The notes: generated by a model from the letters alone, not told the origin. A DNA stretch of 64,000 nt from Streptomyces scabiei 87.22 (GCF_000091305.1 NC_013929.1:1-64000); one strand, 5' to 3'. Positions 33,609 to 43,563 are shown, numbered from the stretch's first letter. Numbers and translations are program-made.

Positions 33609-35387
33609 ATGCGGGCATTTCCCGTGACCCTGCCCTCGGGCACGCGCTACTGGACCGTCGTCGACGACGAGCTCCAAGTCGTCCCTATCGCTGATCAGTG
33701 GGCGCGGCACCAGCGCTTCGGCAAGAGCCGCGCCGAGCTCACCCCCAGGACGAACGCCGACGGAGCGGCGCTCTACCTGCGTTGGTGCCGTGCGACGGCA
33801 CGCGACTGGCGCACGGCGGCCCGCGACCTGGGCCTGTTCATCGTCTGGCTGAAGCACGTGCCCGCACGGCAGGACCGTCGCGGCACTCTCCTCAGCGGGC
33901 CGGGCGGCAAACCGGTACGGCAGGAGCGCAGGATCAACGTCGTGCTGTCGGCCACCCGCGGCCTGCTGTCGTACGCGGTCTCGGTAGGCGAGGCGCCGCG
34001 CCGCGTGCTCGGGCAGATCTACGAGCTGGCCGACAGCCGGGACTGCCTGTGGAGGCTCAGGGGAGGATTCCGGCCTCTCATACCGGCTCCGTGCCCGCCA
34101 CCGCGTCCAGGAGCCGCAGTCGGTCTTGGACCGCGCTTCCGACGAGAAGATCGTCAGCATGTTCCTGAAGTGCCGCTGCGCGCGGGACCGGCTCGTCGTC
34201 GTGCTGCTGGCCCCGGGCGGAGCTTCGGCGAGGGCAGGCCGCTGGTCTTCGCCGGTCCAACTGCCACATGCTGCCGGACTCGCGCGCGCTGGGGTGCGAC
34301 TACAAGGGGCCTCACCTGCACGTGCGGCGCCGTGACAACGCCAACGGCGCCTGGTCCAAGTCACGCGCCGCGTGGATCCAGCCGGTGGACTTCCTGGTAG
34401 TGCAGGCATTCGACCAGTACATCGACGAGCACTTCGAGCTCCTGGGCGCCGACGGCAGCGACTTCCTGCTGGTGAACCTCTTCCGCGGCGTGATCGGTGC
34501 GCCGATGAGGCCGGAGGCGATCTACGAGCTGTTCGAGCGACTGACACGGCGGGCGGAACTGCCGCGGGCCGTGGTGCCGCACATGGCCCGCCGCGCGTTC
34601 GGGAGCAACGTGTCGGATGCCGACGGTCGGCTCGACGAGGTGCAGGCCCTGCTCGGGCAGCAGGAGCGCGTGCGCCAGCGCTTCCCGGACACTCCCGCGG
34701 CCGTGCTGAAGCTCCTGCCCTCCTCGGTTTCGAACCCGGCGGGAACCAAGCCGATCTCCGGCATCAGGGAACAGCACCGCTCATGGGTCAAGGCCCTGCC
34801 CGACTTCCTCGTCCCCATCCAGGTCCAAAAGGACGGCAGGCCGGTCACGAAGACGCTGCCCTTCGACAAGAGCCGCATCTTCCCCTACGCCTACCGGCAC
34901 AGCTTCGCGCAGCGGCACGCGGTACCGCATCGGGCAGGACCGCCGACGCGAGGCCATCGACCGGGTGACGGCCCTCCAGTTCGACCGGCATGGCAACCGC
35001 GTGTGGCGCAAGGCCCAGGGGCTGCTGGACTCCGAGCACGTCCGCCGGGAGATCGGGGAGGTGGCCACCGCCTACGGAGTCTGCAAGGAGCCGACGAACG
35101 TGGCCGCGGGAGGCCAGAGCTGCCCGCTGAGGTTCCGCTGCCTGGGCTGCAAGCACTACACCACCGACATCTCCTACCTCCCAGACCTGGAGGCGTACCT
35201 CGCTGACGTCCGGCGGCTGATCAGCCGGATCCGAGGTGGGCTGGACGACCTCGGCGCGGAGGAGCGGGCCAAGATCGAGCAGGCCGTCTCGACCGTGCGC
35301 CGCAGGCGCGGCGTGATGCTGGGCATGCCGGGCATGCGCCGGATCGGTCAGCCTCTGCCCGATGTACGGCCGCGGAGGAGCATGTGA
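33609..35387 (+). pseudogene. decayed TnpA/TnpB tyrosine recombinase fusion
   Basis: RBS GGAGAG precedes ATG 33609. The first 150 codons look like a SAM-like recombinase N-terminus (ALYLRWCRATARDWRTAARD, VVLSATRGLLSYAV). The reading then hops frames near 34060 and 34230, giving LDRASDEKIVSMFLKCRCAR and LGCDYKGPHLHVRRRDNANG, where the catalytic region should be. After RAVVPHMARRAFGSNV the sequence jumps into what looks like the 3' part of a TnpB (FPYAYRHSFAQRHA, then in another frame TALQFDRHGNRVWRKAQG, and a Cys cluster CPLRFRCLGCKHY). At least three frameshifts and an internal deletion are needed, so the gene is dead. Confidence 0.75.
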
Positions 35388-35926
35388 ACGCCGCGAGCGA
35401 CGGCCGCAAGGCCGACTCCGCACGGCGCCGGGAGCGTGTGGTCAAGGCGATCAACGCCGCGGCCCAGGGCACGGGCCGGATCAGCGTGTCCGCCATCGCC
35501 CGCCATGCCGGGGTGGACCGGACCTTCCTCTACCGGCACCCGGATCTCCTCGCCCTCGTCCACGCCGCCGAGACCGAGCCGGCACAGCAAGGACCGGCCA
35601 GCTCTGTGGCAGTCAGCCGCGCGTCGCTTCAGGCGGACCTCGCGCACGCCCAGGCCCGCAACACCCTGCTTGCGGCGCGGATCCAGCTCCTGGAAAGGCG
35701 GCTCTCCGGCGAGCTGGGCGAGCAGGCATGGCGCGAGTCAGGGCTGGAGATTCCCACCGACATCGAGGCGCTCCAGCGCCGGATCACCGGCCTGAAACAG
35801 CGCAACGTCGAACCGACTGCGGCCCCAGAAGAGAGCCAGGCGGACCTGAGCGCGGCGCGGGAAGCCAACCGCGAACTGACCAAAGCCATCAACCAGCGCG
35901 GGCAGCCCCGCAACGTGGCGGGGTGA
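35384..35926 (+). CDS. tnpC: TnpC-like accessory protein (DUF6262-like)
   Basis: 180 aa from GTG 35384, overlapping the stop of the decayed tnpB-like frame (GTGA). The helix-turn-helix-like segment ISVSAIARHAGVDRTFLYRH (about residues 33-52) and the following coiled coil (ARNTLLAARIQLLERRL) are the same layout as the protein at 4364-4939, although the sequences differ clearly. It is the only intact member of this second Tn554-type set and cannot mobilise DNA by itself. Downstream, 35927-36104 holds no gene I recognise. Confidence 0.7.
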   Translation: MNAASDGRKADSARRRERVVKAINAAAQGTGRISVSAIARHAGVDRTFLYRHPDLLALVHAAETEPAQQGPASSVAVSRASLQADLAHAQARNTLLAARIQLLERRLSGELGEQAWRESGLEIPTDIEALQRRITGLKQRNVEPTAAPEESQADLSAAREANRELTKAINQRGQPRNVAG

Positions 35927-36104
35927 CTGTCCAGTCCCGCGCGCCGCAGCGGGGTGTGCCTGTCGTGCGCGTCCGGTGCAGCCTGCCGTGTGACGCAGGG
36001 ACTCAGTGCGTTGTGGCTAACCGGATTTCGTTCGAGGTGTGCGGCGCGGGTGATCATCTGGACGGAGGTTCGGGTGCGGTCGCGGGCATGAGAGAACGGG
36101 CCCC

Positions 36105-37106
36105 TTGGTAGTGACGCGGTTACGACACCAGCACGACCAAGGAAGCCCGTTGCCCGATCAGTTGAGCAGCATCTCTGTGCCTGCGTCCACCGCGGTCACC
36201 CCTGGGTGTGACTGCTACGTGCACCGGTTCGGTTCGCTCGCTCCGGGACGGCGGGCAGCCTGCTATCCCAGTGACATGACGGATGCGGAGTGGGCCGAGG
36301 TCCGCGCCGCGATGCCGGTGCCGGCCTGGCTCCTGAAGCGGGGCGGGCGCCCCGAGGCGTACTGCCACCGGACAATGCTCGACGCGGTGCGCTACCTGGT
36401 CGACAACGGCGTGAAGTGGACGGCTCTGCCGGTCGATTTTCCGTACTGGCGGGCGGTCTACGACTTCTTCCGCCGCTGGCGGGCCTACGACTATGCGCGT
36501 GAGCTGTACGAACGCCTGCGACGTTCGGCGAGGGAACGCTCAGGCCGCAACGCCGAGCCCAGTGCCGGGATCATCGACAGTCAGTCGGTGGACGCCTCCG
36601 AGACCGTCGGCGAGGACAGTCGCGGATACGACGGCGGCAAGTCACGTGACGGCCGCAAGCGTCACATCCTGACCGACACCGAGGGTCTGCTCCTGGAAGT
36701 GACCGTGACCACGGCCGATGTGCACGACTCCAAGGCCGCCCCCGCACTGCTGGAGACGTTCATGCAGCAGCCGGGACGGCTGCTGCAACTGGTGTGGGTC
36801 GACAGTGCCTACCAGGGTCCGGCGCTGGCGAGGGCGTTCGCCCGTCACGGAGTCCGGACCGAGGTCGTGCGCCGCTGCGACGGGCAACGCGGATTTGTCG
36901 TACTGGCCCGCAGGTGGGTCGTGGAGCGGACGCTGAGCTGGCTGGCCCGCTCACGCCGCCTCAACCGCGACCACGAACGCCGCCCCGACCACCACGCCCA
37001 GATGGTGTGGTGGGCCGCCGTGATCAGACTGTCCCGGCGCCTGGCCGCAGACGCTCCGCGCTGGCCGGAGAAGCGTCCCGGCCGACTGCCCCGGGCGCGG
37101 GCATGA
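36105..37106 (+). CDS. IS5-family transposase
   Basis: 333 aa as the longest frame. The conserved part begins at YPSDMTDAEWAEVRAAMP, so the true start may be a later codon such as TTG 36150 or ATG 36276. The order GGRPEAYCHRTMLDAVRYLV, IIDSQSVDASET (first D), LVWVDSAYQG (second D) and WVVERTLSWLARSRRLNRDHE (E) is that of single-frame IS5 transposases. It looks intact. I could not find convincing terminal inverted repeats; the right end overlaps the convergent gene at 37024-37590. Confidence 0.85.
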   Translation: MVVTRLRHQHDQGSPLPDQLSSISVPASTAVTPGCDCYVHRFGSLAPGRRAACYPSDMTDAEWAEVRAAMPVPAWLLKRGGRPEAYCHRTMLDAVRYLVDNGVKWTALPVDFPYWRAVYDFFRRWRAYDYARELYERLRRSARERSGRNAEPSAGIIDSQSVDASETVGEDSRGYDGGKSRDGRKRHILTDTEGLLLEVTVTTADVHDSKAAPALLETFMQQPGRLLQLVWVDSAYQGPALARAFARHGVRTEVVRRCDGQRGFVVLARRWVVERTLSWLARSRRLNRDHERRPDHHAQMVWWAAVIRLSRRLAADAPRWPEKRPGRLPRARA

Positions 37107-37590
37107 ACCGTCCGTCGTTCGCCCGCACCAGCCAGCCCCGCTTCTCCAGCACGTAGGCACGGTGCCGGATCTTCTCCACCTCGTTCTTGATCTCCGCTTC
37201 CCGGCCCACCGCCCGCGTCAGTTCCACCCCGTTCACCGGCCCCGAAGCGGCCACCATCGCGGCGAACACCTCCCGATACAGGCCGCTGAGCACCTCCTCG
37301 CCCATGCCCGACCGCCACACCGGCGGCCGCTCACCATGCCCCACGCCGGAGCCGCTCGACCCCAGGGCAGCAGCCATCTCGCCACCAGACGGCACCAGAA
37401 CCGGCGTATTCACCGGGCTCTCCCCAGCCAGCACCGACACAAGTTCCTCACGCCCCACCCGGGCCCGCTCGACCCGCTCCCGCGCGGCATCCACCTCCGC
37501 CTGAGCCTGCTCCAGGACCTCCGTCCAGGACTCCAGATCCTGCCTCGCCCGCGCCTCACGCTGTTCCATCAACCTCAGCACCGACGGCAT
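37024..37590 (-). CDS. hypothetical coiled-coil protein overlapping the IS5 end
   Basis: 188 aa from ATG 37590 with GAGGAGGG just upstream. An N-terminal coiled coil (LMEQREARARQDLESWTEVL, then QAEVDAARERVERARVGREE) is followed by a Gly/Ser-rich linker and a winged-helix-like end (ELTRAVGREAEIKNEVEKIR, HRAYVLEKRGWLVRANDGRF). That end resembles small actinobacterial DNA-binding proteins found beside mobile elements. The last 28 codons lie antisense to the transposase 3' end, so the C-terminus may have been replaced when the IS5 inserted. Function unknown. Confidence 0.6.
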   Translation of the reverse strand: MPSVLRLMEQREARARQDLESWTEVLEQAQAEVDAARERVERARVGREELVSVLAGESPVNTPVLVPSGGEMAAALGSSGSGVGHGERPPVWRSGMGEEVLSGLYREVFAAMVAASGPVNGVELTRAVGREAEIKNEVEKIRHRAYVLEKRGWLVRANDGRFMPAPGAVGRDASPASAERLRPGAGTV

Positions 37591-37648
37591 CGCACCCTCC
37601 TCGATCCACAACAAGCCGTCCGCTGCCTGCCCCTACCCCGCCGCGATC

Positions 37649-37861
37649 ATGCCCCGCACACGACGAAGCCCCTGCTCACCGAACAGGGACTCCCTTTGCC
37701 ACAACGCACTCAGCCTCGCCGAAATCCGACGCCTGATAACCCGCCTCACCAACCGCCGGCCAGCACCGGTCGACCACATCCTGCACTGGTCCCACTGGCG
37801 CCGCCGACGCCAGCACCAAGCCCGCATCAGCCACTACAAACGACGCGGACACAGCCCCTGA
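37649..37861 (+). pseudogene. 3' remnant of a transposase
   Basis: About 50 codons read LSLAEIRRLITRLTNRRP, HILHWSHWRRRRQHQARISH and YKRRGHSP, followed by a stop. This is the C-terminal end typical of an IS4/IS701-type transposase. The upstream part is missing and the terminal repeats are not evident. It abuts the IS256 left end region, consistent with successive insertions. Confidence 0.55.
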
Positions 37862-37921
37862 ACTGCCCAGTACTCAGAACAAGCACCGTTGCAGTACTAG
37901 AAGGTCGATGAAGATCTTGGT

Positions 37922-39356
37922 GAGGGGCTGTTCGGCCGTCAGGGAGTGTAAATCTAACGGCGGATCCGACGATCATGGGAGAGACGCCAAATGACTGATA
38001 CCGCCGTGGAGTTGGAGAGCGTGGAGCCTGTCGAGAGTGCCCAGTTGGGGCAGGCTGCGCCCGTGTCCGACGAGCAGCTCGTCGCGATGCTGGTGGAGCG
38101 TGCCCGGTCGGAGGGGCTGCAGCTGACCGGGCAGGGTGGGCTGCTGCAGCAGCTGACCAAGCGGGTGCTTGAGTCCGCCCTGGAGGGCGAGATCACCGAT
38201 CACGTCGGCTATGACAAGCACGATGTGGCCGGCAGGAACAGCGGCAACAGCCGTAATGGCACCCGGGCCAAGACGGTGCTGACGGATGTCGGCCCGGTCG
38301 AGGTGAAGGTGCCCCGTGACACCGCCGGAACCTTCGAACCGCAGATCGTGAAAAAGCGGCAGCGTCGACTGACCGGCGTGGACGAGATGGTGCTGTCCCT
38401 GTCCGCGAAGGGCCTCACGCACGGGGAGATATCGGCTCATCTGGCCGAGGTGTACGGGGCGGAGGTGTCCAAGCAGACCATCACCACGATTACGGACAAG
38501 GTGGTGGAGGGCATGGCGGAATGGCAGGCCCGCCCGCTGGACCGCGTTTACCCGGTTGTCTTCGTGGATGCCATCAACGTCAAGATTCGCGATGGCAAGG
38601 TCGCCAACCGTCCTGTCTATGTTGCGATGGCCGTCACGGTCGAGGGCACCCGGGACATTCTCGGGATCTGGGCCGGTGACGGTGGTGAGGGCGCCAAGCA
38701 CTGGCTGCAGGTCTTCACCGAGCTGAAGAATCGCGGAACTGAAGATGTCCTGATGCTCGTCTGCGACGGGCTGAAGGGTCTGCCGGACGCGGTCGAGACG
38801 GTCTGGCCCCGCACTGTCGTCCAAACGTGCATTGTTCACTTGATTCGCAACAGCATCCGGTACTGTGCCCGCCAGGACTGGGACAAGGTCGCCAAGGACC
38901 TCAAGCCCGTTTACACCGCTCCCAGCGAGGCCGCCGCGACCGAACGCTTCTTGGAGTTCTCCGAGAGGTGGGGCACCAAGTATCCGGCCGTGATCAAGCT
39001 GTGGTCCGACGCCTGGGCCGAGATGGTGCCCTTCTTGTCCTTCGACGTCGAAATCCGCAAGGTCATCTGCAGCACGAACGCGATTGAGAGTGTGAACGCC
39101 CGGATCCGCAAGGCGGTTCGGGCCCGCGGCCACTTCCCCACAGAGGCCGCCGCGTTGAAGTGCGTCTACATGGCACTGATGAGCCTGGACCCGACGGGCA
39201 AGGGGCGGCGCCGTTGGACGATGCGCTGGAAGGCACCTCTCAACGCCTTCCAGATCGCCTTCGATGGCCGCCTGACCCCCACCGACCAGCGATAACTCAA
39301 CAACCAAGATCAGCCGTTAAGTTGACACACCCGGCCGTCAGGCCGGACAGCCCCTC
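37922..39356 (+). mobile_element. IS256-family element
   Basis: Outer inverted repeats: left GAGGGGCTGTTCGGCC at 37922, right end read inward GAGGGGCTGTCCGGCC from 39356, with further partial similarity inward (both ends carry TAACGG about 38-42 bases in). The element carries one intact transposase. The 8-bp flanks do not match (ATCTTGGT left, CGGTCATG right), so no target duplication is preserved and one side has probably been rearranged. Confidence 0.82.
37991..39295 (+). CDS. IS256-family (Mutator) transposase
   Basis: 434 aa from ATG 37991. Features: ITDHVGYDKHDVAGRNSGNS, first D in YPVVFVDAINVKIRDG, second D in VLMLVCDGLKGLPDAV with the C-x2-H element TCIVHLIRNSIRY, and E in STNAIESVNARIRKAVRARG. 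All members of the Mutator-type DDE triad are present and the length is normal, so the enzyme appears functional. Confidence 0.93.
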   Translation: MTDTAVELESVEPVESAQLGQAAPVSDEQLVAMLVERARSEGLQLTGQGGLLQQLTKRVLESALEGEITDHVGYDKHDVAGRNSGNSRNGTRAKTVLTDVGPVEVKVPRDTAGTFEPQIVKKRQRRLTGVDEMVLSLSAKGLTHGEISAHLAEVYGAEVSKQTITTITDKVVEGMAEWQARPLDRVYPVVFVDAINVKIRDGKVANRPVYVAMAVTVEGTRDILGIWAGDGGEGAKHWLQVFTELKNRGTEDVLMLVCDGLKGLPDAVETVWPRTVVQTCIVHLIRNSIRYCARQDWDKVAKDLKPVYTAPSEAAATERFLEFSERWGTKYPAVIKLWSDAWAEMVPFLSFDVEIRKVICSTNAIESVNARIRKAVRARGHFPTEAAALKCVYMALMSLDPTGKGRRRWTMRWKAPLNAFQIAFDGRLTPTDQR

Positions 39357-39359
39357 CGG

Positions 39360-40729
39360 TCATGTACCGGCCGGTGCGATGTGCCAGTTGCCGCTGGTGT
39401 GGGTGAGTCCGAGGTTGATCAGTCGGCGGAGGTTGAGGGCGGCGGCTCGGGTGTGGAGCCAGAGGTTGTTCTTGATGGTGCCGCGGTAGCGCAGGCGCCG
39501 GTTGCCGTGGTGGACGAGCCAGGCGACGGCGCGTTCGACCGGTGGTCTCCAGCGGCGATAGTCGGCCTGCCAGCCGGGGTCGGTGGCTGCCTGGTGGCGG
39601 GCGGCTGTCTGGAGGTCGTGGTGCGGTCGGATGGTCAGGATGCGTCCGGCCCTGGCTTTGGTGCACCGCTCGCGCAGGTGGCATCCGGTGCATAAGTTAC
39701 CGAAGGAGGCTTTGCGTTGGTGGTGCTGCCCGCCGGGGTCGGACAGGGCCACGGTGTGTCCGGCCGGGCATGTCACGAGGGCGGTGGTGGTGTCGATGGC
39801 GAAGTCGTCGAGGGTGAAGCCGCCGGGGACGGCGGGCCGCAGCGGGGCGGGTTTGAGGAACAGCCGGTGCCCGGCCTCGTTCAGGGCCTGGCGGGCGTCG
39901 CCGGTGGAGTAGGCGGTGTCACCGAAGGCGTCCACCGGGGTGTCCTCCTCGGCGAGCAGGTCCAGGCCGACCGCGGCCTCGTGGTGCTCGGGCCCGGCGC
40001 CGGGTCTGAGGGCGACGGCGGTGTATACCCCGGTCTCGGGCTCGACGGCCAGGTGGGCCTTGAAGCCGTCCTGCCGGTGGCTGCGGGTCTTGTGCACGTG
40101 GCGTGCTTCGTGATCGATGGTGGAGACCATCCGGTTCGGGGCGGTGCCTTGGGTGATGCGCCAGCGGCCGTCGCGGCCGTCGGAGTCCTCGGCGGGCTCG
40201 ACGTCCTGGCCTGCGACCAGGGCCAGGATGCCCACCGCGTTCGCGGCTTTGTCGCCGAGTTGCTGTTCGGGCAGGTGGCCCAGCAGCCGCAGGGCATCGG
40301 TGACCAGTGCGTCGACCAGCTCGGCGCGGGCCTGCTCGTCGTTCCAGGCGATCTTCGGTTTGCCCGGGTCGGTGTAGTCGTGCGCGCCGCACTGGGCAGC
40401 GGCGACCGCGTCGGCCCCGGGGACCTCGCGGATCACCGCGCGGACGGCGGCGATGATCTGGGTGACGGTGTCCTGGGTCGCGACCGCGTCGTCCAGCACG
40501 GTGGAGTCCAGCGCCCGGCGGTGCTTGCCCTTGAGGACACCGGTGGCCTTCACGACCTCGCGCACGGCCTCGAAGATGCGGTTCGGGCGGGCGGAACGGG
40601 CAAGCCGGCGGCGGAAGTAGGCCAGCAGTGACGGATCGAACGCCATGTCGTGAAGGCCCAGCCCGCATCCTGCCTTCCACCGCAGATCGCACCGCAGTTC
40701 CTGCACCGTCTCGAAGTCCGACAGCCCGT
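39360..40729 (-). pseudogene. IS1182-family transposase lacking its N-terminus
   Basis: The minus-strand frame continues upstream of the first Met (40706) as GLSDFETVQELRCDLRWKAG until the IS630 terminus at 40731, so the original start was removed. The rest is an IS1182 DDE transposase: FDPSLLAYFRRRLARS, ALDSTVLDDAVATQDT, VEPETGVYTAVALRPG, FGDTAYSTGDAR, then the CPAGHT...CTGCHLRERC zinc cluster and RPPVERAVAWLVHHGNRRLR. About 70-100 N-terminal residues are missing. Its stop lies 4 bases from the IS256 right end, so both sides are hemmed in by other elements. I could not recover the missing 5' part beyond 43563. Confidence 0.8.
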
Positions 40730-40749
40730 TACTGACTTCGGCTCGTTAG

Positions 40750-42409
40750 CCTCGATCTTGCGTGACGGTCCGCCGACGGGGTCGGTGGACCGTTTTCGTG
40801 CTGTGGGCTGAGGCTGGGCAGGTTGAGGGCCCGAGTGTCGTCTCGGATGGACGCCGGGTTCCACTGTTCCGGCTGGAGGGTTCTCTCGTAGGGGCGGGTG
40901 AATCCGTTGTTCATCCCGGGTTCGGCAGGCGTGCGAGCCGTTCGAGGGCGGCGGTGATGTGACTGGTCCAGGGCCAGTGCCTTGCCAGGCGGAGGATCCG
41001 CCGACGACCGGTGGTCACGAACTGCCCCGCCGTGGTGAACAGGCGGAGCCGCAGGCGGCGGGGTTCCCAGAGACGGGCCTTGCCGGTCAGGGCGAGCATC
41101 GGCATCCAGGCCAGCAGGTCGAGAGCGATCTGCACGATCTCCAACCAGATCCGGTTCTGGGCCGTGCGGTGCAGAGGAAGATTCCGCAGGCCGGTGGCCC
41201 GGGCGGCCCGGATGCGGTCCTCGGCCCGGGCCCGCAGCCGGTGACGGAGCTCGAGCTCGGCGATCGGTCGGCCGGAGGTGTTGGTGGCGAAACACGTCAG
41301 ACGCAAGCCGTCCGCGTCCGTGAGCCTCAACTGTGCCCCGGGGTGCGGCCGTTCCTTCCTGACGATCAGCCGCATCCCCCTGGGCCAGCCGTCCAGAACG
41401 TCGCCGGTGAGTTCTGCGACCCAGGCGCCGTCCCGGATCTCGCCGCCGGTCTCGACGGCCGCCGTCCAGGCCGAGGCCGGAACCTTCAGCACGTGCTGGT
41501 GGATCGCGTCGGTGATCACCATGCCGGCCGAGTAGGACAGCCACCGTCCCCGCTGAGCGAGCCAGCCCACGAAGTCGTGGGTGCCGCCCGCGGAGTCGGT
41601 GCGGATCAGGGTCCGGCGCCCACGCCGGTACTTCTTCGGCAGCTGGGCCAGCGCCAGTTGGGCGGCGGTGACGTGGTCGGACGCGGTGTTCGAGCCCGCG
41701 TTTCCTGGTCTGAGCAGGGCCGCGACCGGTTCCCCCGTGCCGCCCGGTCCGTGGTCGACGAAGCCCATCAGCGGGTGATGGCCGTAGGTCCGCTTCCAGG
41801 TGGGTGCGGCGTCCTCCTTGTCCGAGTGCGCGATCACCAGCACCCCGTCGAGGTCCACGGTCACCGTCCCGCCCGCATCAGGCGCTGCCCGTCCGGCCAA
41901 CCGCCAGGCACGTTGACGGACTTCAGCCCGCTCGGAACGGACGGCTTGTAGGGCCTTCTCCCCGGAAGCTGCGAGGGTGTCGATGAGGCGGGAGACCGTC
42001 GGGTCGGAGGCGACCGGCCCGAACACGGCCGGCTCGGCCCGCAGCATGCCGATATCGGCCAGGCAGTCCCCGCCCATCGCGACCGCCAGCGCGAGGTCCA
42101 GGAGGATCTTCCCGGGATCGTGGACGGCCCGCGGCTTGCGCCAGGGCGCCAGGGCTGCCGATATCGCCTGGTCAAGACCCGTCTTGCGGACCGCCTCCAG
42201 CAGCAGGACCGCACCGGCCTGCGAGACCACCTGCCGACCGTCTCCCTGGACACGGACACGCGGGTACGACGAGATAGGCTCTCTCACCTGGAAAGTGCTC
42301 TTTTCCTTGCAGCCAACAGGACCCTCAGCAAGTCCTATCGTTGCAGGTCAAGGGCACTTTCTGTGTTTCTGATCAACTCTTGGACAGCCCACCTCGTGAA
42401 AGCGCGAGG
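40750..42409 (-). mobile_element. IS1380-family element inside the IS630
   Basis: 1,660 bp, the usual IS1380 size. The ends read CCTCGATCTTGCGTGA at 40750 and, read inward from 42409, CCTCGCGCTTTCACGA: imperfect inverted repeats with 11 of 16 identical. TTAG is present on both sides (40746-40749 and 42410-42413), a 4-bp target duplication as expected for IS1380. It is the youngest layer of a three-deep nest (IS1182, then IS630, then IS1380). Confidence 0.88.
40911..42287 (-). CDS. IS1380-family transposase
   Basis: 458 aa from ATG 42287. It has the family order: LLLEAVRKTGLDQAISAALA, VTVDLDGVLVIAHSDKEDAA (first D), HHPLMGFVDHGPGGTGEPVA, LIRTDSAGGTHDFVGWLAQR (second D), and the ELRHRLRARAEDRIRAARAT region, which supplies a conserved Glu and RaxxR helix. 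No frameshift is seen. Adjacent terminal repeats and target duplication agree with an intact, recently inserted element. Confidence 0.92.
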   Translation of the reverse strand: MREPISSYPRVRVQGDGRQVVSQAGAVLLLEAVRKTGLDQAISAALAPWRKPRAVHDPGKILLDLALAVAMGGDCLADIGMLRAEPAVFGPVASDPTVSRLIDTLAASGEKALQAVRSERAEVRQRAWRLAGRAAPDAGGTVTVDLDGVLVIAHSDKEDAAPTWKRTYGHHPLMGFVDHGPGGTGEPVAALLRPGNAGSNTASDHVTAAQLALAQLPKKYRRGRRTLIRTDSAGGTHDFVGWLAQRGRWLSYSAGMVITDAIHQHVLKVPASAWTAAVETGGEIRDGAWVAELTGDVLDGWPRGMRLIVRKERPHPGAQLRLTDADGLRLTCFATNTSGRPIAELELRHRLRARAEDRIRAARATGLRNLPLHRTAQNRIWLEIVQIALDLLAWMPMLALTGKARLWEPRRLRLRLFTTAGQFVTTGRRRILRLARHWPWTSHITAALERLARLPNPG

Positions 42410-42470
42410 TTAGGGTGAAGTTTCTTGAACTCCCTGAAGGGCCTGGGGCGGTGGCTATATCCGTGGTGTT

Positions 42471-43549
42471 GTGAGGTATGCGGATGGGGGTGGGCTGACC
42501 GCTGCGGGGCGGCAGCGCCGGGAAACAGTACGGATGCAGGCAGCCGAGCTGTTCGAGCAGAAGAGCAAGCCGTCGGAGGTCGCACAGCACCTGCGGGTGA
42601 GCCTGAAGTCGGCTTACCAGTGGCACCAACTGTGGCGGGTCGGCGGTCGTGAGGCTCTGGCCTCCCATGGCCCGAGCGGATCGCGATGCCGACTGTCCCC
42701 TCGCTGTCTGGAGAAGCTGGCCGGGTATCTCGAGGAGGGGCCGGCCGAGCATGGCTGGGTGGAGGACCAGGTGTGGACCGCGGCAAGGGTGGCCACGCTC
42801 ATCGGCAGGAAGTTCCACGTCTCCTACAGCGTCTCGGGTGCCACCAGGCTGATGCACCGGCTCGGCTTCAGCCCCCAGCTCCCCGCGCGGCGGGTCGCCG
42901 AGCGCGACGAGCAGGCCGTCACCGCCTGGAAGGAGGCGACCTGGGACGAGGTAAAAGAGCCCGGGCGGCCTGCGGAGGCTACATCTGCTTCGAGGACGAA
43001 GCCGGGTTCACCCGCCGACCGCCCAAAGGACGTACCTGGGGCCGGCGCGGCCGCACCCCGGTCGTGACCGTCAGCGGACGACGCTCAGGACGCCTGTCGG
43101 TGGCCGGACTGATCGCGATGCGGCCCGGCTCCCGCACCCGGCTGTGCCACCGCCTGCGTACCCACCCCGCCGGCAAAGGCGCACGTCGCAGCATGGGCGA
43201 GCGCGACTTCATCGCACTGATCGACGGCACCCACCACCTCGTCAAGGCGCCGATCGTGCTGGTCTGGGACCGCCTGAACACCCACGTCTCCCACGCCATG
43301 CGTGAGTTGATCGCCGAGCGCGAATGGCTGACGGTGTTCCTGCTCCCCGCCTACTCACCCGATCTCAACCCCGTGGAATGGGTATGGGCACACGTCAAAC
43401 GCAGCCTGGCCAACCTCGCAGTGGTCGCCCTCGACCGGCTCGAAACGCTGGTCCGCAACCGGCTCAAGCGCCTCCAGTATCGGCCCCACACCCTCGACGG
43501 TTTCATAGCCGGTACCGGCCTGACCCTCGTCGATCCAGCGTCACCTTGA
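42471..43549 (+). CDS. IS630-family transposase in two frames
   Basis: The first frame, from GTG 42471, encodes the helix-turn-helix part (QKSKPSEVAQHLRVSLKSAY, ATLIGRKFHVSYSVSGATRL) as far as ATWDEVKEP. The second frame, one base over, continues CGGYICFEDEAGFTRRPPKG (D), APIVLVWDRLNTHVSHAMRE (D) and FLLPAYSPDLNPVEWVWAHV (E), ending at 43549. The change falls at or just after GTAAAAGAGC (about 42951-42960), so it may be a programmed -1 shift as reported for other IS630 members, or a real mutation. The DDE residues are all present. Confidence 0.85.
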
Positions 43550-43563
43550 CGAGCCGAAGTCAG

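Larger units (their letters stand above)
40732..43563 (+). mobile_element. IS630-family element, interrupted by IS1380
   Basis: The left terminus CTGACTTCGGCTCGT (40732-40746) and the right terminus ACGAGCCGAAGTCAG (43549-43563) are 15-bp perfect inverted repeats, each flanked by TA (40730-40731 and 43564-43565), the target duplication of IS630/Tc1-mariner elements. The transposase is on the right. An IS1380 element occupies 40750-42409, starting only 19 bases inside the left end. Without it the IS630 would be about 1.17 kb, normal for the family. Confidence 0.9.

Noticed and set aside
36105..37106. Clear terminal inverted repeats for the IS5 at 36.1 kb
   Set aside because: I could not match a left and right end with confidence, so no element boundary is given.
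37914..39364. 8-bp target duplication for the IS256
   Set aside because: The flanking octamers differ, so no duplication is claimed.
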